A stretch of 5,471 nt of DNA from an uncultured Litorilinea sp. (lineage in GTDB: Bacteria > Chloroflexota > Anaerolineae > Caldilineales > Caldilineaceae), in the NCBI GenBank assembly GCA_946885925.1, contig CAMPHP010000273.1, positions 1-5,471 of the forward strand. Direction: 5' to 3'. Below the pieces are notes generated by a model. That model worked only from the letters and a program-made list of their open reading frames with translations, had not been told where the DNA came from and did not search any database. Both the position numbers and the translations under genes were made by a program. Shown piece after piece: positions 1-5,446 of this stretch. The number at the start of each line of letters is the position of its first letter. Positions within the stretch are counted from its first letter, which is position 1.

Positions 1-1
1 T

Positions 2-172
2 TTGGGCGCTGACTCTCTAGATCTGGTGACACTTATCATGGCATTTAGCAACGCGTTCGATGCCGAGATTTGCGACCGGGATGTTCTACATATTCAGACC
101 GTTGGCGAAGCAGTAGCTTACCTTCGCCAACATCTCTCATTGCACAAAACTCCAGTAGAACCGCACCGCTAG
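2..172 (+). CDS. Acyl carrier protein, C-terminal part (5' end outside window)
   Basis: This is the last 56 codons of an acyl carrier protein ending at TAG 170-172. The fragment opens with LGADSLDLV, the phosphopantetheine attachment motif. The serine codon is at 14-16, and in this family a phosphopantetheinyl transferase loads the cofactor there so that the protein can carry acyl chains as thioesters in the cytoplasm. The following residues (AFDAEI, then TVGEAVAYL) match the usual helix II-III-IV layout of ACPs. About 30-35 N-terminal residues should lie upstream of the window. Compared with E. coli AcpP, helix II is poor in acidic residues: the positions of Glu41, Glu47, Glu48 and Glu49 read T, S, N and A. 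The protein also has an extra basic tail ([12 protein letters not shown]). It may therefore serve a specialised pathway rather than general fatty-acid synthesis. The family call is firm, but the pathway is unknown. Confidence 0.85.
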   Translation: MGADSLDLVTLIMAFSNAFDAEICDRDVLHIQTVGEAVAYLRQHLSLHKTPVEPHR

Positions 173-384
173 ATCACCTTTCGCCCATAAAGATCTTATA
201 GCAATGGAATTGATCAGACTATCCTCCGGCTAAAAATTACCTATACTTCACTTAAGTTGCTAGTGCTGGTAATCTGCCGCTATTCCGCTGTGTAGAACCC
301 AGTCAGCCTGTCATGCCGCACCCTAGGGCGTGACATGATAACCTCGTTCGATTCGGTAAGTGGCAACTTGGGTTACTTCTTAGC
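173..384. other. Intergenic leader with no recognisable gene
   Basis: About 210 bases separate the ACP stop from the ribosome binding site of the next gene. I see no ORF with a ribosome binding site. There is no U-tailed hairpin behind the ACP gene, so no clear terminator for it. An imperfect palindrome lies at 309-338 (TGTCA/TGACA arms around CCCTAGGG). A TATACT hexamer at 242-247 looks like a -10 box but has no good -35 partner. TTGCTA (257-262) followed by TATTCC (281-286) is another weak promoter-like pair with an 18-base spacer. CTATCCTCC at 219-227 is complementary to the downstream ribosome binding site. A promoter for the DUF4112 gene is expected here but cannot be placed with confidence. 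Confidence 0.4.
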
Positions 385-390
385 AGGAGG
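385..390 (+). promoter_or_regulatory. Strong ribosome binding site AGGAGG deciding the DUF4112 start
   Basis: AGGAGG is a full match to the Shine-Dalgarno consensus. Eight bases later comes ATC (399-401) in the DUF4112 reading frame, while the first conventional start in that frame (GTG 450) lies 59 bases away with no such site nearby. No ATG, GTG or TTG stands at normal spacing. The in-frame stop TAG 381-383 limits any further extension. The site therefore argues for initiation at ATC, or for a start codon changed by mutation or sequencing error. Confidence 0.65.
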
Positions 391-398
391 ATAGGACT

Positions 399-899
399 AT
401 CAAAAAACGCAGCCGCAGTGACAAGCAGCGCCGCGCCATACTCGACCAGGTGAATAAACTGGCGTGGCTGTTGGACAACTCAATCCGCATCCCGATCATC
501 AACTATCGCATTGGGATTGATGCCATCATTGGTCTGATTCCGGGTATTGGTGATGCGGCAGGTTTGCTGGTGTCAAGCATCATCGTCATACAGGCAATTC
601 GACTTGGCGCGCCAATCGGCATCATCATGCGCATGCTCTTCAATGTCGCTGTTGAAGGCGTTGTTGGCATGATTCCCGTGGTTGGCGACTTGTTTGATGC
701 TACCTTTAAGGCCAATGCGCGCAATGTAGCCATGCTAAACCAAGCATTTGGTACTTCTCAAAAAGGTGCAGCCACCAGCAAATCGGGAAGTAAAGGCGCA
801 ATCGTCGCCGGGATTGCGACGGTACTTGGAAGCGTAGTCCTTATTGCAGGAGGCGGCATCGCGCTCTTTTGGTGGATGATTTCACGTTTACCACGGTAA
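399..899 (+). CDS. DUF4112-family small membrane protein, probable ATC start
   Basis: The product has 166 residues from ATC 399, or 149 from GTG 450. It carries the hallmarks of the DUF4112 family as I know it: LAWLLDNSIRIP near the start, then GLIPGIGD (residues 45-52 from ATC), and a second related motif GMIPVVGDLFDATFKAN beginning at residue 90. Between these are hydrophobic helices. A Gly/Ser/Lys linker leads to a C-terminal membrane helix (about 134-161) ending in RLPR. The family function is unknown and the protein should sit in the cytoplasmic membrane. I prefer the ATC start because of the AGGAGG eight bases upstream and because the extra residues (KKRSRSDKQRR...) give a basic N-terminal lead of about 20 residues before the LLD motif, as is usual for the family. 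From GTG the motif would begin almost at once. A small ORF follows 35 bases after the stop and may be translationally coupled. Family call firm, start uncertain. Confidence 0.85.
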   Translation: MKKRSRSDKQRRAILDQVNKLAWLLDNSIRIPIINYRIGIDAIIGLIPGIGDAAGLLVSSIIVIQAIRLGAPIGIIMRMLFNVAVEGVVGMIPVVGDLFDATFKANARNVAMLNQAFGTSQKGAATSKSGSKGAIVAGIATVLGSVVLIAGGGIALFWWMISRLPR

Positions 900-938
900 A
901 TTTCACACAGGAAATTTCACACAGGAAATTTACCGTGG
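891..938 (+). promoter_or_regulatory. Inverted repeat joining DUF4112 stop and small-ORF start (possible coupling hairpin)
   Basis: CCACGGTAAATTT (891-903) and AAATTTACCGTGG (926-938) are perfect 13-base inverted arms around a 22-base loop. The left arm contains the DUF4112 stop codon (TAA 897-899). The right arm contains the GTG (935-937) of the small ORF, and the AGGA motif at 923-926 lies at the loop edge. In RNA this would hide the GTG until a ribosome finishing DUF4112 opens the stem, which is a known way of coupling translation. No U-tract follows, so it is not a typical terminator. The repeat is seen directly, while the role is inferred. Confidence 0.5.
898..931 (+). repeat. Tandem 14-bp repeat, about 2.4 copies, each with AGGA
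   Basis: The unit AAATTTCACACAGG occurs at 898-911 and 912-925, followed by the first six bases of a third copy (926-931). Each junction creates an AGGA ribosome-binding motif, and the second one stands eight bases before GTG 935. The repeat also reproduces AATTTCACACAGGAAA, identical to the lacZ leader of E. coli as I remember it. The repeat makes up the loop and inner arms of the surrounding hairpin. Confidence 0.85.
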
Positions 939-1012
939 CAAAGAAGTCACATCAAAGCAAAACCTTCCAGGAACGCCACAGCAGCGTTGGGCTTCCCAGA
1001 AGGTTCGAGTAG
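935..1012 (+). CDS. Candidate 25-residue basic microprotein, unknown function
   Basis: A GTG-started ORF of 25 codons ending at TAG 1010-1012. It begins MAKKSHQSKTFQ and ends LPRRFE. It is rich in Lys, Arg, His and Ser, has no cysteine, and shows no membrane helix or signal peptide. Support for translation comes from AGGA at 923-926 with an eight-base spacer, the same spacing as at the ATC start upstream and at the chosen start of the - strand gene. It also lies tightly behind the DUF4112 gene and just before a terminator. I do not recognise the protein. Part of the same stretch can fold (AACCTTC 961-967 with GAAGGTT 999-1005, AACGC 972-976 with GCGTT 984-988), so it could instead be a structured 3' untranslated region. 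Conservation of the reading frame in relatives would settle this. Confidence 0.4.
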   Translation: MAKKSHQSKTFQERHSSVGLPRRFE

Positions 1013-1033
1013 AATCTAACTGATATTGTTGTA

Positions 1034-1083
1034 GGTGATAAAGGGTACCGCCTTTGCTATGAGCGGTGCCTTTTTTTATCACC
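1034..1083 (+). terminator. Intrinsic terminator of the DUF4112 unit, partly symmetric
   Basis: GGTACCGC (1044-1051) pairs with GCGGTGCC (1063-1070) through eight base pairs including one G-U, with an 11-base loop, followed directly by seven T residues (1071-1077). The outer arms GGTGATAAA (1034-1042) and TTTATCACC (1075-1083) are also complementary, so the whole element is nearly palindromic. In the + direction this is a classical Rho-independent terminator. Read from the - strand gene, the tail is only CUUUAUC, so it may work weakly for that gene too. Confidence 0.85.
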
Positions 1084-1092
1084 GCTCATAGC
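1056..1092. repeat. Perfect 13-bp inverted repeat overlapping the terminator
   Basis: GCTATGAGCGGTG (1056-1068) and CACCGCTCATAGC (1080-1092) are exact reverse complements around an 11-base AT-rich loop that contains the terminator T-run. The left arm uses the same GCGGTG bases as the terminator stem, so the two hairpins cannot form together. It could serve as an alternative (anti-terminator-like) fold, as a 3' end stabiliser, or as the stem for the converging - strand transcript. Confidence 0.75.
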
Positions 1093-1103
1093 ATCTTCTC
1101 GAT

Positions 1104-1146
1104 TGTAAATCTACTGTAAATCTACTATAAATCTACTATAAATCTA
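1104..1146. repeat. Four tandem copies of an 11-bp repeat
   Basis: The unit TGTAAATCTAC is present at 1104-1114 and 1115-1125. The variant TATAAATCTAC is at 1126-1136, and a 10-base copy ends at 1146. The array lies just past the stop of the - strand gene. A period of 11 is close to one DNA turn, so the copies present the same face, but slippage alone could explain the array. Confidence 0.85.
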
Positions 1147-1157
1147 TCGCTGTAAAG

Positions 1158-4100
1158 CTAGCGCGCCAGGAGTGGCATAAAGATTTCGCCTGGGCCTTCG
1201 GTGAGGCTGCCGAATTGGAAACTCCACACATAGTCCGCAGCGAGAGGCGTACCCGCCAAGTCGGTTGCGCCTTGCTTAACCGTCACGGTATAGGTGCTGT
1301 TGGCTTGCCCTTGTTCTTGCATCAGCGCGACCGCCTGGTCCAAGCTTGGGTCATACTGCACGCTGACCGGCACAACCTGCCCCGCGCCATTCTTCACTTC
1401 TACCGTGGTCGCATTGATGCTGCCCGGTGCCATTGGTTCGGAGAACTGAATTTGAATATAGGGTGCATAGAGTGAACCATTTTCGTGAACCGCGACTCGC
1501 AGCGACGAATTGATCACCGCGCCGTTGGTGGGGCCAGTCCACTTAACCGTTGGCGCTATGCCATCACCCCCTGCGGATAACACCTCGATCACCACTTCGG
1601 CTAGACGGCTGGTCGATGTGCCATTGCTGGCTGTAAAGACCAAGCGATCCAGACCCACAAAGTTTGGTTGCGGCGTATAGGTTAGCGCAGGTGCATTCCC
1701 TGTAAGCGTTCCGTAGAGCGGCGCATCAACCACTGCATAAGTCAACGGTGCGCCATTTACATCTTGGCCGACCAGAGTAATCGCCACAGATTGACCTGCC
1801 ATAACCTGTATGCGTTGCGAGGGTACGGCGATGGGCTGAATGGTGTTGACCGCGACGTTGGTTGGTGTCTCCTCCGGCACGCTGGGGAAATGCACCACTG
1901 CCTGGTTGGAGATCACCGTCCCGCTGGGCAGCCCTGCCAGCAACCGCACGCTGTACGTAACCTCGCCCTTTGATCCATCCTGACCCTTTGGCGTCAGATC
2001 GCCCACTTGGAAGTAGAGCCGGCGCGATCCTTTCGAGAGCGAGTAGGTCAAGTCCGGATCCTGCACGGTCAGCGTGGAGAGGTCAAAATACTCGCTTAGC
2101 GGGTTGACAATGAAGACATCAAAAGCCGGACCCTCGCCTACGTTCTCGTACTCAATCGTATAGGTCACCAGTTGGCCGGGCAGCAAGTCACCCGCTGGCC
2201 CTCGAATCTCGTTGGGATCTTTGGCCCGCAGACATTCCTCACAAACTTGGTCACTCGCCCCGCTGACCAAGGTGAGATCGTCGCGTGCTGGCTCCAGCCC
2301 AAAGTCAACCCAGGTCACGTTAAGCCCGGCTACTTGGGCAAGCTGCGAGTTCTTGTTCACACAGACAGGTTCACCGCTGCCCGCCACACATTTATCACAC
2401 AAGGCGCATGTTTTATATACTACCTCGGCTAAATAGGCACCATCCTTACACTCACGACGTTTGATTACATCAACGCCAAAGGTGCCATAGAGCCAGTCAT
2501 CGCTGGAGCAGCTAAACTTGTCCGCTGTGCAACAGTGGCACTTGTCATCCTCACAGCCCGCGCCCTTCCGTTCGCACTCGTCACAATCTGCGTTGCAGGT
2601 GCCGAGTTCAACGCCAATGCCATAGCCCGGAATGGCCTTTTCCAGGATCTTCGAACACTCTAGCACGCCATCATCATCGCCGCTTGCAGCTTTGACACAG
2701 CCGACGGCCTTCTTGCCCACGGCATAGGCTTTGATAAACTGTTCGGCAGTTTCACCAGGCAGCTTTTCCTCGATACAGTTGAGCATACACTGTGACCAGC
2801 TAATCGCCGCCGCGGCGATTACTTCAGCAGGGCTTACCTCTTCCCAAAGTCTGGTCTGCAAGCTGTAGCGCAGCCCACGTCCTGGCTTGTAGACGGTGAG
2901 ATTCGACTTATCGATCGCTACGCCCACCGTCGCAACATCTTGTCGCCAGATCACAAAGGCTTCGACATCCTCCTCAATGACACGCAACAGCATGACCTGT
3001 GTGAGCTTTTCGCCCGTGTTGTAGCTGATCTCGCTTGCGCTGCCAAAGCGATAGCCGCCTGCGTCTGCCTGGTCATAAATGGCATCCATCGCTGCATCCG
3101 CCCCGCGCAATGCCTGCACCTGGTCAGCGCTCAACTCCGTTACGCCACTTTCAACACGAGCGTTATAGGCGAGATACTCATTTACATCAAAGAGCGCAGC
3201 ATCTACCCCTCGACCACCCAGTTGTGCCACAATGGCGGTCTTTAAGCCATCGGGCAGACCCCAGGCGTAGGTGACACGTACTGCCAGCAAGCCACCCGCC
3301 CCAGGGGCCAACGTGCCTAGCTTCCAAAAGACTTGGCCGCGGTCAGGCCAGAAAATTGCATTGCCTGTGCTATCGACATATTCAGAGTTGGCGGGCAAAG
3401 CCACACGCAACACGGCATCTTGCACAGCTTCAGATGTATGGTTGCTATAGGCAATTGCATATTGGACGGTTTCACCTGGGGAGTAGCGCCCCACGCCAGC
3501 CACTTGCACTGATAGCGCGTTGGCGTTGTTTGCCTCGTCCGGGCTTCTCAACCACGGGTCAAAGAGTACCCGGTCGCTCACGCCGTTGCCAAGCCCCCCA
3601 GGGTTTGATGAATGGGCTGGGCCGCTGGCATCTCCCCACCAGTTGGAACGTGCGTCTACGGTGAGCGGGTTGGCTGTGCCATTGTCATTGACCAACCCCA
3701 TCGCGTTGCTCTCGATGAGGTTGCGGGTAATCACAGGTGCAACATTGGTGAAGACACGCACACCTGCATCGGCGCTGTGATGGATCGTGCAGTTGCTGAC
3801 GAAGGCTGAATTGGTGGCGATTTGCACCAAACCTTGATTGGATGCGCCGCCATAGCCCACGTCGCAGTAACGCAATTCGAGGAGGGCCTCGCCATGCGCC
3901 CAAATGCCATCCCACCAGCCAGGCTGTTGTTGCGTGCCTGTAAAGCTGATTGGCTGTTCGGGCGTACCCACGGCATAGAGCGCACCGTTGACGTTGAAAC
4001 TAGCACCCTGGCCCATCAGGATTTGCACACCCGGCTCGATGACCATCGTACCATCAGCGAGGATGCCGGAATTGCCTTCCACCAGATAGGGCAGGCCGCT

Positions 4101-5408
4101 CGCTGTCCAGACCACATTGCCGCTCAATGCACCTTCTTGCAGCATAGCATTGACGCCGTTACCCGTGGCAGTGATGTTCGTTAGGGTCTGGTTGCATGAT
4201 TCGTCCCTGCACACGATAGCGGTTCCGCCATTGTCGCTAATGGTCGTGTTCTCCACAACGAGGGAGGTCGGCTCATCTGGCGAACCGCCACTGTTGTAGA
4301 TGCCATGTCGTATGCCGTTGCGGATAATACTGTTGCGAATGGTGACTAGCGATGAACCAACATTGAGGTTCGAACTGGTATCGGAGTTGGCTGCGCCACC
4401 ATATTCAAGCGTCACCCACTCAAGTTGGGCCACAGCAGGTGCATCAAAGTCACCGCCAACGCCCAAGCCCCACCAACCGCCTGGCTGCTTGTTGATGCCC
4501 GTAATAATGATGGGCTGGGCCTGGGTGCCTACGGCGACGAGTTCGCCATCTATATAAAAGCCATTCTCGACCTGAATCTCAAGCCCTGGCGCGATGATGA
4601 GCCGTCCTTCTTTCTCTACCGTAAAGCCGTTGATTAGCACATAGGGTAGTCCCATCACCTCAAAGGTGTGGTCACCCTGCTGCCAGTGCATACCATCATA
4701 GACGACCGCATTGTATCCCTCGCCAGCCGTGCCGCTACCCGTCGCAGACAGATTGCTCAACTGGGGGTCGAATGGACCACTCTCAAAGCGAATGGGGATT
4801 AAGCCGTTGTTCGTAAAAGTTGAATTTTCCAGGATAAGCGGGCCGTACAGATCAGCACTGAGGCCGTGGTCACTATTATTCTGGAACACACTATTCCGGA
4901 TGGTCGCAGAGGCATATCCAATCTCCAGGCCAGCACCATATCCGGCATGTTCCACGGTGACATAGTTGAGCGAGACCGAGGCGGGCTGATCAGAGGAGTA
5001 GCCCACATCAATGCCATACCACCAGCCGGACTGTTGTGTGCTACCCCGAAAACGGATGCGTTCGGCCTCAGTGCCCTCAGCCACCAGCGTGCCTTCAACA
5101 TCGAAATGGGTGTTCTGGGAAACAATTACCTCCACGCCTGGTTCAATTCGTAGCGTCACACCAGGGTCTACGATGAGCAAGCCGATAACTTCGTATGGGC
5201 TGCCTGCTTTGGTCCAGGTCGTGTCAGCCGTAATACGTCCATTGACCAGCGTAGCGTGAGGTGCACCAGAGGGTGCAGCATGGGCTTGGCCTTGCCCAAA
5301 GTAAAAGAGGCCACAACCAACGACCAGAACCGGCACCCACGCGCGGAGGAAGGCGACGGTCAAACGGTGCCGGAGGGAGACAACCGGCTGGGGGCAACAA
5401 AGCGGCAT
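1158..5408 (-). CDS. Large secreted multidomain protein: three beta-helix modules, DUF11-like, Cys-rich and Ig-like domains
   Basis: The product has about 1416 residues, counted from ATG 5408. A signal peptide (1-44, cleavage likely after AHA) is followed by three parallel beta-helix modules (about 65-228, 242-418, 434-620). Each has a PG(V/L)xI strand, an xGxLxAxGT turn and GWWxG(I/L). The last ends with NWWGDASGP and FDPWL, a common closing motif of such proteins. Then come a DUF11-like domain (634-745, SPGETVQYAIAYSN), an unassigned segment (746-868) and 19 cysteines (874-1059). A second DUF11-like domain follows (1064-1188, DPNE then PGQLVTYTIEYENVG), then a cadherin-like Ig domain (about 1196-1277), a Big_5-like domain (1286-1400) and the tail IFMPLLAR. 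ATG 5408 stands eight bases from AGGAG, whereas ATG 5414 stands only two bases away, giving 1418 residues. The likely role is in surface binding or the extracellular matrix. I see no catalytic residues, and enzyme activity on polysaccharide cannot be excluded. Domain names are from pattern memory, without a profile search. Confidence 0.9.
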   Translation of the reverse strand: MPLCCPQPVVSLRHRLTVAFLRAWVPVLVVGCGLFYFGQGQAHAAPSGAPHATLVNGRITADTTWTKAGSPYEVIGLLIVDPGVTLRIEPGVEVIVSQNTHFDVEGTLVAEGTEAERIRFRGSTQQSGWWYGIDVGYSSDQPASVSLNYVTVEHAGYGAGLEIGYASATIRNSVFQNNSDHGLSADLYGPLILENSTFTNNGLIPIRFESGPFDPQLSNLSATGSGTAGEGYNAVVYDGMHWQQGDHTFEVMGLPYVLINGFTVEKEGRLIIAPGLEIQVENGFYIDGELVAVGTQAQPIIITGINKQPGGWWGLGVGGDFDAPAVAQLEWVTLEYGGAANSDTSSNLNVGSSLVTIRNSIIRNGIRHGIYNSGGSPDEPTSLVVENTTISDNGGTAIVCRDESCNQTLTNITATGNGVNAMLQEGALSGNVVWTASGLPYLVEGNSGILADGTMVIEPGVQILMGQGASFNVNGALYAVGTPEQPISFTGTQQQPGWWDGIWAHGEALLELRYCDVGYGGASNQGLVQIATNSAFVSNCTIHHSADAGVRVFTNVAPVITRNLIESNAMGLVNDNGTANPLTVDARSNWWGDASGPAHSSNPGGLGNGVSDRVLFDPWLRSPDEANNANALSVQVAGVGRYSPGETVQYAIAYSNHTSEAVQDAVLRVALPANSEYVDSTGNAIFWPDRGQVFWKLGTLAPGAGGLLAVRVTYAWGLPDGLKTAIVAQLGGRGVDAALFDVNEYLAYNARVESGVTELSADQVQALRGADAAMDAIYDQADAGGYRFGSASEISYNTGEKLTQVMLLRVIEEDVEAFVIWRQDVATVGVAIDKSNLTVYKPGRGLRYSLQTRLWEEVSPAEVIAAAAISWSQCMLNCIEEKLPGETAEQFIKAYAVGKKAVGCVKAASGDDDGVLECSKILEKAIPGYGIGVELGTCNADCDECERKGAGCEDDKCHCCTADKFSCSSDDWLYGTFGVDVIKRRECKDGAYLAEVVYKTCALCDKCVAGSGEPVCVNKNSQLAQVAGLNVTWVDFGLEPARDDLTLVSGASDQVCEECLRAKDPNEIRGPAGDLLPGQLVTYTIEYENVGEGPAFDVFIVNPLSEYFDLSTLTVQDPDLTYSLSKGSRRLYFQVGDLTPKGQDGSKGEVTYSVRLLAGLPSGTVISNQAVVHFPSVPEETPTNVAVNTIQPIAVPSQRIQVMAGQSVAITLVGQDVNGAPLTYAVVDAPLYGTLTGNAPALTYTPQPNFVGLDRLVFTASNGTSTSRLAEVVIEVLSAGGDGIAPTVKWTGPTNGAVINSSLRVAVHENGSLYAPYIQIQFSEPMAPGSINATTVEVKNGAGQVVPVSVQYDPSLDQAVALMQEQGQANSTYTVTVKQGATDLAGTPLAADYVWSFQFGSLTEGPGEIFMPLLAR
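3549..5216 (-). repeat. Three protein-level repeats forming beta-helix modules
   Basis: Three diverged modules share the same order of motifs: W...(L/S)PY.V, PG(V/L)xI, F/Y-x-(V/I)-x-G-x-L-x-A-x-GT, GWWxG(I/L), then NSxI-type turns. The GWW motifs lie at residues 129, 312 and 498 (numbered from ATG 5408, first W), giving steps of 183 and 186 residues. DNA identity is low, so the duplication is old. Such folds commonly act in carbohydrate binding or adhesion. Confidence 0.75.
5277..5408 (-). other. Signal peptide region of the secreted protein
   Basis: The first 44 residues have a basic n-region with three arginines, a hydrophobic core (AWVPVLVVGCGLFYFG) and a polar end QGQAHA before APSG, which fits signal peptidase I cutting after AHA. 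The core also contains VVGC, a match to a lipobox, so lipoprotein processing at Cys32 is possible. The hydrophobic stretch runs on past that cysteine, which favours the first reading. There is no twin-arginine motif. Confidence 0.75.
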
Positions 5409-5416
5409 TCGCATTT

Positions 5417-5421
5417 CTCCT
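5417..5421 (-). promoter_or_regulatory. Ribosome binding site AGGAG of the secreted-protein gene
   Basis: On the - strand AGGAG is followed by two bases and ATG 5414, then by ATG 5408 eight bases away. Two bases is too close for efficient initiation, so the second ATG is preferred. The eight-base spacing matches that of the other two starts inferred in the window. Confidence 0.7.
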
Positions 5422-5446
5422 GATAATAAACAAGGCGGACTGTTAT

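Noticed and set aside
309..338. Terminator for the acyl carrier protein gene
   Set aside because: The palindrome is imperfect and is followed by TGATAACCTCG rather than a T-run, and it lies 137 bases past the stop.
503..733. Open frame on the - strand inside the DUF4112 gene
   Set aside because: It is the antisense shadow of a clearly conserved protein. Its product is low-complexity (Met, Pro, Ser, Thr) and it has no ribosome binding site.
898..931. Cloning-vector contamination because of the lac leader match
   Set aside because: The match is only 16 bases, is embedded in a tandem repeat, and is flanked on both sides by arms that match the local gene end. No operator, lacZ start or other vector sequence follows.
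1104..1146. CRISPR array
   Set aside because: The units are 11 bases long with no spacers between them, and no cas gene is present.
2370..2440. Ferredoxin-type iron-sulfur motif in CALCDKC
   Set aside because: The fourth cysteine follows after eight residues rather than three and lacks the proline after it. The protein is exported, where disulfides are more likely.
3549..5216. Pectate lyase or other polysaccharide lyase call from the beta-helix fold
   Set aside because: The fold alone does not show activity, and I see no recognisable catalytic or calcium-binding set of residues.
1215..5259. Many + strand open frames of 60-120 codons across the secreted-protein gene, the longest at 3822-4184
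   Set aside because: All lie antisense to one continuous 1416-codon gene with coherent domains. Their products show no recognisable motif.
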